Positions 8,060 to 17,224 of a DNA stretch of 64,000 bases are shown here, in pieces. A program made the position numbers and the translations under genes. Source of the DNA: Kitasatospora sp. NBC_01246 (GTDB lineage: Bacteria > Actinomycetota > Actinomycetes > Streptomycetales > Streptomycetaceae). The stretch covers positions 62,001 to 126,000 of the forward strand of contig NZ_CP108484.1 of the NCBI RefSeq assembly GCF_036226505.1, given 5' to 3'. Below the pieces are notes generated by a model that was not told the origin of the DNA, did not search any database, and saw only the letters and a list, made by a program, of their open reading frames with translations. Position 1 is the stretch's first letter; every line of letters starts with the position of its first letter.

Positions 8060-9397
8060 TCAGCTGTCGGCGGCGTGCCGGCGACGTGAGAGCGCCACCA
8101 GGGCGGCACCGGCGGCGACGGCCGCGGCGGCGCCGCCGGCCTCCCAGCCGAGCCCCTCGTCCACACCGGTCGCGGCGAGCTGACCGGAGACGGGAGCCGT
8201 GGCGGAGGCGACCCGCGCGGGCACCACAGCCGGGGCCGGGGTGGCACTGGTGCCAGTGCTGGTGCTCACGGAACCGACGGGCTGGACAACGGTCTGGGCG
8301 CTCTGCCCGGTGCCGGTGTTCTGGGCATGGTCAGGCTGCTGGACCGGCGCGGTCGGCTTGGCGGCGGCCGCCGCGTTGGCCTCGTCCTCGGCACGGGCCT
8401 TGTACTGGCCCTCCTTCAGGAAGGCGACCACGTCCTGGGGAGAACCCTTCAGCGCGGCGACCCCGGCCTTCTGGACCGCGGGACCACCGACCGACAGGAT
8501 CTGCGCGACCTTCACCCGGTTGTCGATCACCCGTGCGTCCGCGAGACCGACCTCAAGGAAGCGACGCAGGTCGGCGGGCGTGCCGCCCAAGGCCCTCTGA
8601 GCCCCCTCGGAGACACTCAGGCCGTTCTCCTTGTCCGCGAGGATCGTAAGAATCTCGACCCGGTCGTCCTCCGCGCGGGCTATGTACTGGCCCTCCTTCA
8701 GGAACTTCAGGATGACCTCATGCGAACCGAACAGCGCGGCCTCAACGCCCTTACGCATCGCGGGTCCGCCATTGTTGAGGAGCTGGGCGACTTTCACCTT
8801 GTCGTCGCGCCAACGCCAGTCCTCCAGTTCGACCGTGAGAAAGTGCCGCAGGTCAGCGGCGGTACCGGCGAGAGCCTTCTCAGCCGCCTCCCGAACACCG
8901 GGCCCCGACTCCTTGTCCTCCAGAATCCGCTGCACCTCGGCGCGGTCCTCGTCCTCCGCGCGGGCCGTGTACTGGCCCTCCTGCAGGAACCTCAGGATGT
9001 CCTCGTCCGAGCCGTGCAGCGCGGCCACGACGGCCTTACGCACAGCAGGACCGCCAGTGTTGTAGAACTGGGCGACCTTCACCTGGTTGTCGGCCCGACG
9101 CTGCTTGGCCGACTCGGCGGTGAGGAAGTGCCGCAGGTCGCCCGCGGTACCGGCGAGAGCCTTCTCGGCAGCCTCCCGAACACCCGGCCCCGACTCCTTG
9201 TCTGCCAGGATCCGCTGAACCTCGGCACGGTCCAGCACCTCCTGGGAGTCATGGTCCCCCGACGCATCGGACGCCGTGTCCGGACCGGACACCCCCGCGG
9301 GCGCCGGCTGCTCGGCAGCGGACGCCATCGACGGGAACAGCACGGCGGGAGCCAGCGCGGCCGCGGCGAGGACCGTGGACACCTTGGGCAACTTCAT
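8060..9397 (-). CDS. Cell-wall-anchored ALF-repeat protein with LAXTG sorting signal
   Basis: 445 residues from ATG at 9397, chosen because it starts a clear signal peptide (KLPKV, hydrophobic core, FPSMASA); an upstream in-frame start would bury it. Residues about 60-345 hold three tandem units of about 90 residues, each made of two ALF repeats (VQRILADKESGPGVREAAEK..., VKVAQ...GGPAVRK...FL.EGQY.ARAED). A Pro/Ala/Thr-rich linker follows. The C-terminus is a complete sorting signal: LAATG at 407-411, a hydrophobic span, and SRRRHA. LAXTG is the motif used by actinobacterial class E sortases (as in long chaplins), so the protein should be covalently attached to peptidoglycan with the ALF array displayed. 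Function of the repeats is unknown. No sortase gene is in the window. Confidence 0.88.
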   Translation of the reverse strand: MKLPKVSTVLAAAALAPAVLFPSMASAAEQPAPAGVSGPDTASDASGDHDSQEVLDRAEVQRILADKESGPGVREAAEKALAGTAGDLRHFLTAESAKQRRADNQVKVAQFYNTGGPAVRKAVVAALHGSDEDILRFLQEGQYTARAEDEDRAEVQRILEDKESGPGVREAAEKALAGTAADLRHFLTVELEDWRWRDDKVKVAQLLNNGGPAMRKGVEAALFGSHEVILKFLKEGQYIARAEDDRVEILTILADKENGLSVSEGAQRALGGTPADLRRFLEVGLADARVIDNRVKVAQILSVGGPAVQKAGVAALKGSPQDVVAFLKEGQYKARAEDEANAAAAAKPTAPVQQPDHAQNTGTGQSAQTVVQPVGSVSTSTGTSATPAPAVVPARVASATAPVSGQLAATGVDEGLGWEAGGAAAAVAAGAALVALSRRRHAADS

Positions 9398-9649
9398 CAA
9401 GCGGACCTGCTTCTTGAGCGGAGAACACGGGGAGAGATCGTGAATCCAGCCAGCATAGATCGTTTCATCCGATGGCCATTCCAGATTTTCGGCCAGGGCC
9501 CGGCCGCCCCTGGCGCTGCTCTCCTGTTCATCCTTCATCGGGCCTTTCGAACAGCTCACCGATCCTCAGCAGGCCTCCCACGCACGGCCCGGAGCGCACC
9601 GGGCAGACGAAGGGGGTTCTCACGCCCCGCTCAACCAGCTGAGCTCTGG

Positions 9650-10212
9650 TCAGCATGAGCCCGGATACTGCTGCGGGTGCCAGGCGCCGGCGGGCAGGGC
9701 TTCGAGGTCGCGATCGCGGAGGGCGGCCCGGAGGATGGCGATGGCCTGGAGCACGGCGGGGGCTCGGTAACGGTCTCGCCCTCAAAACCGGCGGGGACGG
9801 TGCGGTGGTGGCGGTAGTGGAGCTCGTCCTGCTGGAGGGCCCGAGCGAGGATGTCGGGCAGCATCTGGTGGAGCTGAACGAGAGCCCGGCCGGCCTCGGC
9901 AGCGATGCCGGCCTGGGCGGTGTGGAGGTATTCGTGGACAGCGTCGCCGGCCTCGGCGGCCAGGCGCAGAGGCTGCTCGGCCGGCGCGCCGGTGGGTGCG
10001 TCTTCGCGCGGCACCGGGAGCCGGAGTGCCCCGGTGGCCGCCGGGGCGGCCGGGTCGGTGGCGGTCTTGCGGCGGCGGTAGGCGGCGCTGCGGCAGTTGG
10101 TGTTGCAGTACCGCGGTTGGCGGCCGCTCCTGCCGGTTGTGGAGGTGAGTTCTCTGTCGCACGCCAGGCAACGCGAGATGTCGGGCGGGCCCGACTGGTC
10201 GGGATCACGTGA
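9650..10212 (-). pseudogene. Zinc-ribbon protein gene, frameshifted and lacking a start
   Basis: Reading leftward from 10212, the frame encodes CLACDREL, then 15 residues, then YCNTNCRSAAYRRRK, a CxxC...CxxxC zinc-ribbon. This is followed by a helical stretch (VHEYLHTAQAGIAAEAGR, LPDILARALQQDELHYRHH). A stop at 10213-10215 directly precedes the frame and no ATG, GTG or TTG lies before the ribbon. Near 9745 the sensible sequence moves to another frame (AVLQAIAILRAALRDRDLEA) and ends at TGA 9650. Both defects argue for a decayed gene. CxxC-CxxxC ribbons of this shape occur in small streptomycete proteins of unknown role. No function is assigned. Confidence 0.6.
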
Positions 10213-10597
10213 TCAAGGCTAGGCGCGGGTGGTGGACATCATGCCGCCGCCGGCCGCCCTTTCGTGACGCCAGCCTTGGAACGCCGCTGCCACCAGGAAG
10301 AACGCGGGCGGCCTCGCGGACCGCGTCACGAAATTGCGACTCATGCCGGATCCGGTGGCCGGCTGGCTCCCTCGGCCGGTGGGGAGCCAGCTGCGCCGGC
10401 TGCTCTGCGCGGCGGCCCGGGGGCGTCACATTTCATCGGTAACCCCAGGTCGGGGCCTTCCACAATTCGCTGTGTCACATCTCAGTGGCAGACTGCGGCA
10501 CAACGAAGCTTCAGAAGAGCAAAGCGTTGCGGCGGGGTCACCCTTCGAGCGCCACCGCTCGGGGGTGGCTGGTGCCACGGGGGGGAGATGTGCGGCT
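10213..10597. other. Non-coding stretch
   Basis: About 385 bp between the broken zinc-ribbon gene and the DUF4241 gene. Open frames here lack coding character and ribosome binding sites. It presumably holds the promoter of the rightward DUF4241 gene; no element is identified. Confidence 0.4.
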
Positions 10598-11806
10598 GTG
10601 ATCTTCGACAGTCTTGATGTGTCGTACGGCGAGATGTGGGGTTCCTATCGGGGAATGACCCATCCGAACCCGATGTCGCGCGCGCTCGCGGCACGCAAGC
10701 ACGTTGCCGGGGTGGACTACGCGGTTCTGCTATCCGCGCGGGAGCGACCGCTGGTGCTGGTCGAGTACTGGCCGCGACGGATGTGGCGTGTGTATCTGTT
10801 CGACGACAGGTCGTGGTGCATGCAGATGATTGACCTCAAGCCGCACAGCACGGGGATGTTGCTGGCTCAGCGGAACACCCGATGGCAGTTTCCCAACGAG
10901 CAAGGGTTCCGGTTTGGTAAGTGGGACGTTCAGGAGACCACGACCATCTCGGCCGACGGCCAGGTCGAGGTCAGGTCCGAGTTCGCCGGACCGCGGGGAG
11001 CGTCGACGGGGTCACCGCACGATCGAGCATCCGGCCCGAGCGGCCCCGTGCGGCGGTTCGCGGCGCCCGTCGAGGACTTCCTCTGTCCCGTACCGGAATT
11101 CGGCGACTGGCAGGTGTTCGCGCCGTTCGTCGCCCAGCAGGGCCACGAGCCCGCCACGACCGTAGTCCTGAACGACGTGTCGGTGGACGAAGGATCGGGA
11201 CCGCTGCGCGCCACCGGCATCGAGCAACTGTTCAGTCCGGGTGCGTGCGAAACTCAAGAGGGGTCGACCGTCGTGGAGCTCATTGACGCCGGCGTGCTGC
11301 GGATCACGTCAGGGCAGCTGGTGGTCTCGGACCCCGGCTGGATCGAAGAAGCCCCGCGGACCGTCGCTGTGCCACTGGGCAAGTTCCCGGTCACACTGTC
11401 GCTTGTGCGCACGACGCGCGGGGCCGATGTCACCGCCGCCAAGGTGACGTTCCTGGACATTCCTCCCCACGAGTGGGAAATGGCCCTCCGGCCCGACGAA
11501 GACCTGGGGCTGCTCGGCGATGGCCAGTTCTACGGGGTCGGCGTAGATACCGGCACAGCGGCCTTCATGGATGCGACGCGGACGGTGAACGAAGACCAGC
11601 TGGACGAAGACCTTTTCATACCCCTCGACAGCGACAGCCGTTTCAGCGTCGAACTGCCCAGCGCAGAGCCCGATCCGAACCTCATCGCCTTCCGCGCCGG
11701 CCAGGGCGACGGGGCCTATCCCGTCTGGATCGGCCGTACCGAAGACGGACAGGTCAGTTGCGTCGTCGTCGACTTCCAGCTTCATTCTACCGACAAGGGA
11801 GAGTAA
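10598..11806 (+). CDS. DUF4241 domain-containing protein
   Basis: 402 residues from GTG at 10598, selected because GGGGGAG lies about 10 nt upstream; the frame is open further upstream but without coding character. The N-terminal half (residues about 1-190) is not recognised (VEYWPRRMWRVYLFDDRSW, KPHSTGMLLAQRNTRWQFP). Residues about 230-400 match the DUF4241 pattern: DPGWIEEA, VPLGKFPVTLS, GQFYGVGVDTGTAAFMDA and a C-terminal GDGAYPVWIGRTEDGQVSC followed by VVDF. DUF4241 is a cytosolic domain of unknown biochemical function. No signal peptide or membrane span is seen. No partner gene adjoins it, and both neighbours are decayed or weakly supported. Confidence 0.75.
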   Translation: MIFDSLDVSYGEMWGSYRGMTHPNPMSRALAARKHVAGVDYAVLLSARERPLVLVEYWPRRMWRVYLFDDRSWCMQMIDLKPHSTGMLLAQRNTRWQFPNEQGFRFGKWDVQETTTISADGQVEVRSEFAGPRGASTGSPHDRASGPSGPVRRFAAPVEDFLCPVPEFGDWQVFAPFVAQQGHEPATTVVLNDVSVDEGSGPLRATGIEQLFSPGACETQEGSTVVELIDAGVLRITSGQLVVSDPGWIEEAPRTVAVPLGKFPVTLSLVRTTRGADVTAAKVTFLDIPPHEWEMALRPDEDLGLLGDGQFYGVGVDTGTAAFMDATRTVNEDQLDEDLFIPLDSDSRFSVELPSAEPDPNLIAFRAGQGDGAYPVWIGRTEDGQVSCVVVDFQLHSTDKGE

Positions 11807-12098
11807 GGACCGCGCGTCGCGGTCGGTGCCGAGGGTGGCCAGGGGGTCGAATCCGAAAACGGAGCGCAGCGGCCGGGCCCGGGGACGACGGGGCGTTCCG
11901 CGGGCCCGGCCGGTGGGAGGCCAGCTGCGCCGGGGGCGTGGCGCGGCTGCTCTGCTCGGCGGCCTGGTGGTGCTGTGGTGGGGCCGCCGTGGCGGGAATG
12001 CTAGCCCCGCGCCGCCGATCGTGGCCAGGGCTTTGACCTGCAATATTTCGGGCCGCGAACATGCCAGATGAGAATGCCTGGCGTTCGGAGCGCACGGT

Positions 12099-12551
12099 GT
12101 GGTCCGCGCCCCGGCGCGGCGTGCCCGCCCCGCCGACGGAGCGTTGACGGGTCATGAACGATCACACGCCGTTCGCCTCTCCACCGCCGACCGCGCCCTG
12201 GTGGCACTCGGCGCGCCGACCGGCGCGGCCCCGGCCGCTTCCGCGAGAAGGACCGGCATCCCCGGCCTGGCCTCCTGGGAGCAGCGGGCTACGGCGGCGG
12301 GGATCGAGGTGGGGATCGCGGGCGGGTTGATGACGGCGTACTTGGCCGGGTTGTCGGCGCTGGCGCCGGCGTTCGCGGCGCTGCAGGTGCTCGCGCTGCT
12401 CGCGGACACGGACATCCGCGGCGCGCTGGCCGGGGTCTACCGGGTGGTCTGGGGCAGGTGGCTGGTGCTCCAGTGGGCCGAGCGGGTTGAACTCGCCATG
12501 TCGGTGATCAAGGTCAGGCGAGGGAGGGCTGTGGCATCCTCGTGCGCGTGA
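12099..12551 (+). CDS. Possible small membrane protein (weak)
   Basis: The C-terminal 90 residues look coding: LASWEQRATAAGIEVG, then two hydrophobic spans (GLMTAYLAGLSALAPAF, LQVLALLADTDI), then a basic end. The upstream part does not, and an ATG at 12154 with good initial sequence is in another frame, so a frameshift or a wrong start is likely. Topology resembles small membrane proteins of streptomycete mobile elements, but I do not recognise it. The 290 bp before it (11807-12098) show nothing. Confidence 0.3.
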   Translation: MVRAPARRARPADGALTGHERSHAVRLSTADRALVALGAPTGAAPAASARRTGIPGLASWEQRATAAGIEVGIAGGLMTAYLAGLSALAPAFAALQVLALLADTDIRGALAGVYRVVWGRWLVLQWAERVELAMSVIKVRRGRAVASSCA

Positions 12552-12644
12552 TCGATGCCCCGAATGATGACTGGTCGTTTGCATCAACGCGGGAGCCGGC
12601 CCGATTCGGAGCCTGCGAGGTGAACGGCGTTCCTGGCGTCGAGC

Positions 12645-13091
12645 ATGCGGTGGGCGCGCGGGACGCTGTGCGGCGTCTCGGCCCGGCATACCACCTGCTA
12701 TCTGCATCTGTTCGTTCCCGAGGCCCTGCAGTCGTGCCGACGGTGCCGCCAGGAGGCTGAGGCAGCCCCGCCGCAGCCATGCGTCCAGGAGCGCCTTCAC
12801 GGCCGAGTCCTGGACTCGGCTCAGGGAGCGACGCGTGACGAGTTGCTCGCCGCCCTTCGCATGGGGGCGAACGTCCGCTTGTGGCTCAACGGCCGCTCTG
12901 CGGATCTGGCGAAGTTCTACGCAAGGCTCGACGATCTGACCGACGGAGCTGGGCCCGCGGCCGAGGCTTTCTCATCCGTGGCAACCATCGGATTGGCGAA
13001 CGTTGAACACGACCTCTGGCGGTTCCTGGTCGTCCTGCCGGAGGACGGCGGCCCACCGATCATTGCTCGCGGACCACGCGAAGTTCACTGA
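12645..13091 (+). CDS. Hypothetical protein, possibly truncated
   Basis: The last 85 residues have coding character (RDELLAALRMGANVRLW, LAKFYARLDDLTDG, NVEHDLWRFLVVLPEDG) while the first 60 do not. The start is unknown. No family is recognised. It is included because the frame ends cleanly at 13091 before a converging gene; it may be the remnant of a larger gene in this decayed stretch. Confidence 0.3.
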   Translation: MRWARGTLCGVSARHTTCYLHLFVPEALQSCRRCRQEAEAAPPQPCVQERLHGRVLDSAQGATRDELLAALRMGANVRLWLNGRSADLAKFYARLDDLTDGAGPAAEAFSSVATIGLANVEHDLWRFLVVLPEDGGPPIIARGPREVH

Positions 13092-13206
13092 TGCTTCGGG
13101 GACCTGCCAAGGCCAAAAGCGATCACGGCAGAGCGCCCAGCCCGGTCGCGGCCAGGCAGCCGTCGATCCCAGAAACAACCTCAGGGGCAGCTGGGTGGCC
13201 GGTCGT

Positions 13207-13860
13207 TCAGTCGAGGTCGGCGGATGCCAGGGCCACCGCGAGCACCAGGTACGGGACGGCTTCCAGGCACTGCTCGGCCATCATGCTCGGATCGGACGCC
13301 GTGCCCGCGTCGGCCAGCGCCAGCAGCCCGGCGCCGACGGCCGCGTCGAGCGCCGCGTCCAGGACCTCGGCCGCGGTGAACTCCCCGCCGGCCACCAGCT
13401 CGCGCACCACGGCGGCGGCCTGCGCGGGGTCGGCGCGCCACAGCTCGGCAACCTCGTCACCGGCGCCCGCCAGGTCGATGACCGCGCTCTGCTGCGCGGT
13501 CGGAAGCGGCACGGGCCAGGACGCTCCGGGCTCCTCCACGATCTCCTCGGCCCGCGCCAGCGCCACCCTCGCGGCGCTGGCGCGCCGGGCCTGCTCCCGC
13601 TCCCGGGCGACGGCGGCCGGCCACCGCGCGTCGTCCTCGGCCCGGGCCGCCTCCAGCAGCGGGGCGGCCGTGTGGCCGAGGTAGACGACCGGCAGCGGGT
13701 CCACCACGACCGCGTCCTGTCCGGGCGGGGCGTCCGCGACGGGCTGGTACAGCGCGGCCGCCGCCGTGGCGCAGGCCCCGACCGTGGCGGTCAGGGCGGC
13801 GATCAGCCGGGCGTGGCGGCGTCGGCGTGCGGGCAGGTCCGGGCTGGGAGTCGCGGTCAC
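13207..13860 (-). CDS. Hypothetical exported or membrane-anchored protein
   Basis: 217 residues. A basic start (PARRRRHARL) precedes one hydrophobic segment (IAALTATVGACATAAAALY), giving an N-terminal anchor or uncleaved signal. The remainder is an Ala/Glu-rich, mostly helical domain (AREREQARRASAARVALAR) ending in a hydrophobic patch (CLEAVPYLVLAVALASADL). No family is recognised. It sits 63 bp downstream of the broken NUDIX gene on the same strand, so the two may once have been co-transcribed. Confidence 0.6.
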   Translation of the reverse strand: MTATPSPDLPARRRRHARLIAALTATVGACATAAAALYQPVADAPPGQDAVVVDPLPVVYLGHTAAPLLEAARAEDDARWPAAVAREREQARRASAARVALARAEEIVEEPGASWPVPLPTAQQSAVIDLAGAGDEVAELWRADPAQAAAVVRELVAGGEFTAAEVLDAALDAAVGAGLLALADAGTASDPSMMAEQCLEAVPYLVLAVALASADLD

Positions 13861-13923
13861 CCCCGCACTATGCCGCGCCGCACCCGCCCGCGGCGTCCGT
13901 TCCCGTGAACACCGTGCGGCAGG

Positions 13924-14380
13924 TCAGCGCCACTGGTAGGACGCGCCGGTCATCGCCGGGAGCAGCAGCGGGCCGCCGGCCTGGGCGGTGTCGGGCCGGA
14001 CGGCCTGGGCGAGGACGGCGCCGACATCCGGGTACAGGTGGACGGCGGCCGCGTCGGCCACGGGCAGCCACACCACCAGCGCGCGGTCCGGGTCGTCCTG
14101 CTCGACCGCGGCGACGGCCGCCGCCAGGCGGTCGGGCGGGCGGGTGAGCGACGTAGACCAGGTGCCGGCGCCGGAACGGCGTGGTCTCGCCCGGGCGCTC
14201 GGTCTCCTGGTCCTGGACGAAGCACAGCACCGGTGGTGCGGGCAGCATCGCCAGGGCGAGGCCGAGCTTCTTGGTGAGCTCCCGGCGCAGCGCGTCGGCC
14301 GGTTCTTCGTCGTCCTCAAGCAGGCCGCCGGGCAGCGAGTGCTGGAGGCCTTTTCCGACCGCTTGAGTGTCCGCATCGGT
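13924..14380 (-). pseudogene. NUDIX hydrolase gene, frameshifted and N-terminally truncated
   Basis: One frame gives SLPGGLLEDDEEPADALRRE and then LTKKLGLALAML, a Nudix box layout (G-x5-E-x7-RE-L-x-x-x-x-G) in which the two metal-binding acidic residues after RE-L are replaced by KK. It continues through PPVLCFVQDQETERPGE and HLVYVAHPP. Around 14140 the sensible sequence jumps frame to DRLAAAVAAVEQDDPDRALV and ends at 13924. No start or N-terminal domain is found upstream. NUDIX enzymes hydrolyse nucleoside-diphosphate-linked compounds; this copy has lost the glutamates, the reading frame and the start, so it is treated as dead. Confidence 0.65.
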
Positions 14381-14477
14381 CCTGAACTGGGGCGATGCTG
14401 GGCTTGGTGTCCGCGACGTGCGGCCCCTCGGCTTCGGTCCGGATCGACTTCGCTGGGCGTTGAAGGCGCGCGGGGGC

Positions 14478-15035
14478 TCAGATGGTGTCCTCGCCTGGGG
14501 TCATGTCGTACTCGTCCACGTCGAGCTCGGCGCCGACTGCGGCGAGAAAGTCCAGGACATCGCGCTCCAGATGCCAGCCGAAGAGATCGGGCGCGCCGGG
14601 AGCGTCCGGGAGGCCGGGCGATTCGTCGTGGTCTGTGTCGTTGAAGTAACGCACGACCTGCAGGACCGCCCCGCCACCGTCGGCGGCTAGTCGGCCCACG
14701 ATCTCGGCTATGCGGGCCGTGTGGGGCTGAAGCCTTTCGAGGATGCGGGCGATCTGTTCGTCGACGCGCAGGTCAGGTTCCCGGCAGACGACCTTCCAGC
14801 GGTGGCTGATGGGAATCGTCTTCGGTTCGGTGAAGCCGCTGCCTCGGACGGACACCTCGTCAGGGGTGATGCCCAGTTGCGAGGTCATCTCGTCGGCGGA
14901 GACGTGCTGGCTGAACAGTGCGAGTAGGCGTACTGGCGGAGAGGCATCCGGGGAGGATAGCGGCGTGAGTACTGCGCCGAGCGTGGATTTATGCAGGTTG
15001 TCCCGGGGCCGGCAGTCACGCAACGTCGGGGTCAC
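14478..15035 (-). CDS. DUF4279 domain-containing protein
   Basis: 185 residues from GTG at 15035, with GAGGGA 8 nt upstream. Residues about 35-180 follow DUF4279: RLLALFSQHVSADEMTSQLG, ISHRWKVVCREPDLRVDEQI, RILERLQPHTARIAEIVGRL, then a closing GWHLERDVLDFLAAVGAELD and VDEYDM. DUF4279 is a small cytosolic domain of unknown function. It is divergent from the small gene at 15086 with a 50-bp gap that must hold both promoters. Confidence 0.75.
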   Translation of the reverse strand: MTPTLRDCRPRDNLHKSTLGAVLTPLSSPDASPPVRLLALFSQHVSADEMTSQLGITPDEVSVRGSGFTEPKTIPISHRWKVVCREPDLRVDEQIARILERLQPHTARIAEIVGRLAADGGGAVLQVVRYFNDTDHDESPGLPDAPGAPDLFGWHLERDVLDFLAAVGAELDVDEYDMTPGEDTI

Positions 15036-15085
15036 CTGACCAGTCCCTCTTCGCGGCAGCTGCGGCCGCGTGGGACCATCCGGTC

Positions 15086-15328
15086 ATGCGTCTGATCGCC
15101 GATGGGACCACAACCGCCTCACAGTTGGTGCTCGTGAACGAACTCGAATCCGATGACGGATATGCCTTCGAGCTGGACAGCCCGCTGTTCTTGGCAGTTG
15201 GCGATCAGGTCAGCTTCGAGGGTAGCGACCTCGTCGTCGCTCGCGCGAGCGGTGAACGGCTGCGAGCCGCCGGCTCCTGGTCCACGCGCTGCCGGATCGG
15301 CTGTTACCGCTCCGCCACCGCCTCTTGA
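15086..15328 (+). CDS. Small hypothetical protein
   Basis: 80 residues from ATG at 15086. The first 60 residues look coding (MRLIADGTTTASQLVLVNEL, DGYAFELDSPLFLAVGDQVS); the tail is Arg/Ser-rich and could follow a frameshift. It starts 50 bp from the divergent DUF4279 gene. No family is recognised. Confidence 0.45.
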   Translation: MRLIADGTTTASQLVLVNELESDDGYAFELDSPLFLAVGDQVSFEGSDLVVARASGERLRAAGSWSTRCRIGCYRSATAS

Positions 15329-15855
15329 TCTCGATGGCTCCACGACCGCCTGAGTGCTGAGTACGCCACGTTCGTGACTGGGCGCGTGACGCAGCACCTC
15401 AACACGGGGAGGCCGCAGCGCGGATCGGCCGCTGAGGTTCGTCGAGGGGCGGGCTACCGGCTGGGAACCTCCACACATGTACGCCCTGTGCGACGTGGAG
15501 AAGGACGAAGAATGCACCCCGCAGGACCGAACGATTGGGAAGCCTAGCCTCCGTGTTTCGGTTGGGGCTGGCTGAGCTGAGGTGATCTTCCGGGGCGGTC
15601 GTGATGCGGTGCTGTGGAGGAACGGGCGTGCCGAGGGCCCGACGCGTGGGTCGGGTGCTCCTGTGGGTCCTCGGGTCGTGGGCGGGCAGTGACGGTTTCG
15701 TCCGATCAGGTGGCCGGTCGGGGCAGTGCCGCGAGGCGGCTGAGAAGCCGTTGTCTTTCCGAGAGTGACGGGCGTGTTTCCGCTGGTCAGGTATAGGAAT
15801 GGTGTTTCGGCGGCAGGGACGGGGTGTCGATTCGTCTCTTCGTGGAGGTGCCGGG
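15329..15855. other. Non-coding stretch upstream of the IS5-truncated gene
   Basis: About 525 bp without a convincing gene. A 22-codon frame begins at ATG 15477 (MYALCDVEKDEECTPQD...) but has no support. The end (15840-15853) carries the GGAGG ribosome binding site of the next gene. Confidence 0.35.
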
Positions 15856-16350
15856 ATGCCGTCGGTGATGGGGCTGTTGGAGGAACGCGAACGCACTGCC
15901 CGACAGCGGGTGGAGACCCTTCAGGCCGAGCTGCGGGAGGCGGAGGCCGCGTGGGAGCGGTTCGTGATCACCCGTGAGACGGTTGTCGAGGTCCTAGCGG
16001 AACCTCGCGATGGCGAGGAGCTTCCGCAGGTCGTGGTGGCCGACGAGCGTCCGGCGCGGGACCTGGCGGCGGCGGCCGGTTCGGTGGTGCCGCATTGGCG
16101 GGAAGGGCTTGCTCCGGCGGTGCTGGCGCCGGACTATCAGCGGATCATGGACGTCCTGATTGGTCGGAGCGGGCCCGGTGGGGAGGCGATGGACTGCCGA
16201 CAGCTCGCGGCGGCGGTCGGGCTGGAGCCGGTCCCGGCGAAGGTCGAGGGGATGAGGTCGAAGGCGAAGCGCCTGGCCGCGCGGGGCTGGCTGGCCGAGG
16301 AGAAGCCGGGGAGGTTCAGGCTGGTCGCCGGGCGAGGCGTCGGCTCATAA
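15856..16350 (+). CDS. Hypothetical coiled-coil protein, 3' end overlapped by an IS5 element
   Basis: 164 residues from ATG at 15856, with GGAGG 7 nt upstream. Residues 5-40 form a coiled coil (GLLEERERTARQRVETLQAE). Residues about 90-160 resemble a winged-helix fold (DYQRIMDVLIGRSGPG, MDCRQLAAAVGLEP, KAKRLAARGWLAEE). Proteins of this type are frequent beside streptomycete insertion sequences; the role is unknown. The last 35 bp lie inside the opposing IS5 transposase frame, so the IS may have entered the 3' end of the gene and supplied its stop codon. Confidence 0.65.
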   Translation: MPSVMGLLEERERTARQRVETLQAELREAEAAWERFVITRETVVEVLAEPRDGEELPQVVVADERPARDLAAAAGSVVPHWREGLAPAVLAPDYQRIMDVLIGRSGPGGEAMDCRQLAAAVGLEPVPAKVEGMRSKAKRLAARGWLAEEKPGRFRLVAGRGVGS

Positions 16351-17224
16351 CCATGCTCATCGACCAGCGAATCATCGCCTCGGCGGTGTCGGTGCGGGCC
16401 TCATAGTCGCGGGCGAGTCGGCGTGAGCACATCAGCCAGGCGAACGTGCGCTCCACCAGCCACCTTTTGGGCAGCACCACGAAGCCCGCGGTGTCGTCGG
16501 TGCGTCTGACCACGGTCAGCGCGATGGCAAGGACGTCGCGGGCGAGGTCGACCAGGCGTCCGGTGTAGCCGCCGTCGGCCCACACCAGCGTGATGCGCCA
16601 GTGCCGCGTCCGCAGCCGGGCCAGCAGCGTCTGTGCCGCGTCCCGGTCGGTGACCGACGCCGCGGTGACCATCACCGTCAGCAGCAACCCGAGGGTGTCC
16701 ACCACGATGTGCCGCTTACGGCCGTTGACCTTCTTCCCGCCGTCGAAGCCCCGGCTCGCGGCCGGCACCGAAGCGGCGCCCTTCACCGACTGCGCGTCGA
16801 TGATCCCCGCGGTCGGCTCCCGGTCCCGGCCCACCGCTTCGCGGACCCGGTCCCGCAGCCGGTCGTGGAACTCGGCGACCAAGCCCTTGTCCCGCCAGCG
16901 CCGGAAGAAGGCATAGACGCGGTCCCACGCGGGGAAGTCCGCGGGCATCGCCCGCCAGGTGATGCCGCCCGCGACCAGGTAGCGGATCGCGTCGACCATC
17001 TGCCGGTGGCAGGAGCCCTCCGGCTGTCCACCCCTGCCCTCCAACCATGCCGGTACCGGCATCGCCTCGCGGACCACGGCCCATTCGGCATCAGTCATGT
17101 CGGAGGGATACCTCGGCCGTCTGTGCGGCTGGTCCCCAGCGTTCCCGAACCGGTGAGCGAGGCAATCACACTCACGGGCAGCCAAGTTGAAACCCACAGG
17201 TGCGAGGGCATACAACAGCGACAA
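16316..17224 (-). mobile_element. IS5-family transposase
   Basis: Single intact frame, 302 residues from TTG 17224 (family core starts at MTDAEW, 17098). It has the DDE layout of the IS5 family: IIDAQSVKGA (first Asp), LVWADGGYTG (second Asp), and VERTFAWLMCSRRLARDYE (Glu, with the Y-(2)-R-(3)-E-like signature region). The DNA-binding front reads EWAVVREAMPVPAWLEG and WRAMPADFPAWDRVYAFFRR. No frameshift is needed, unlike many IS5 members. Exact element ends were not resolved. An imperfect inverted repeat lies just upstream at 17224-17283. Confidence 0.9.
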
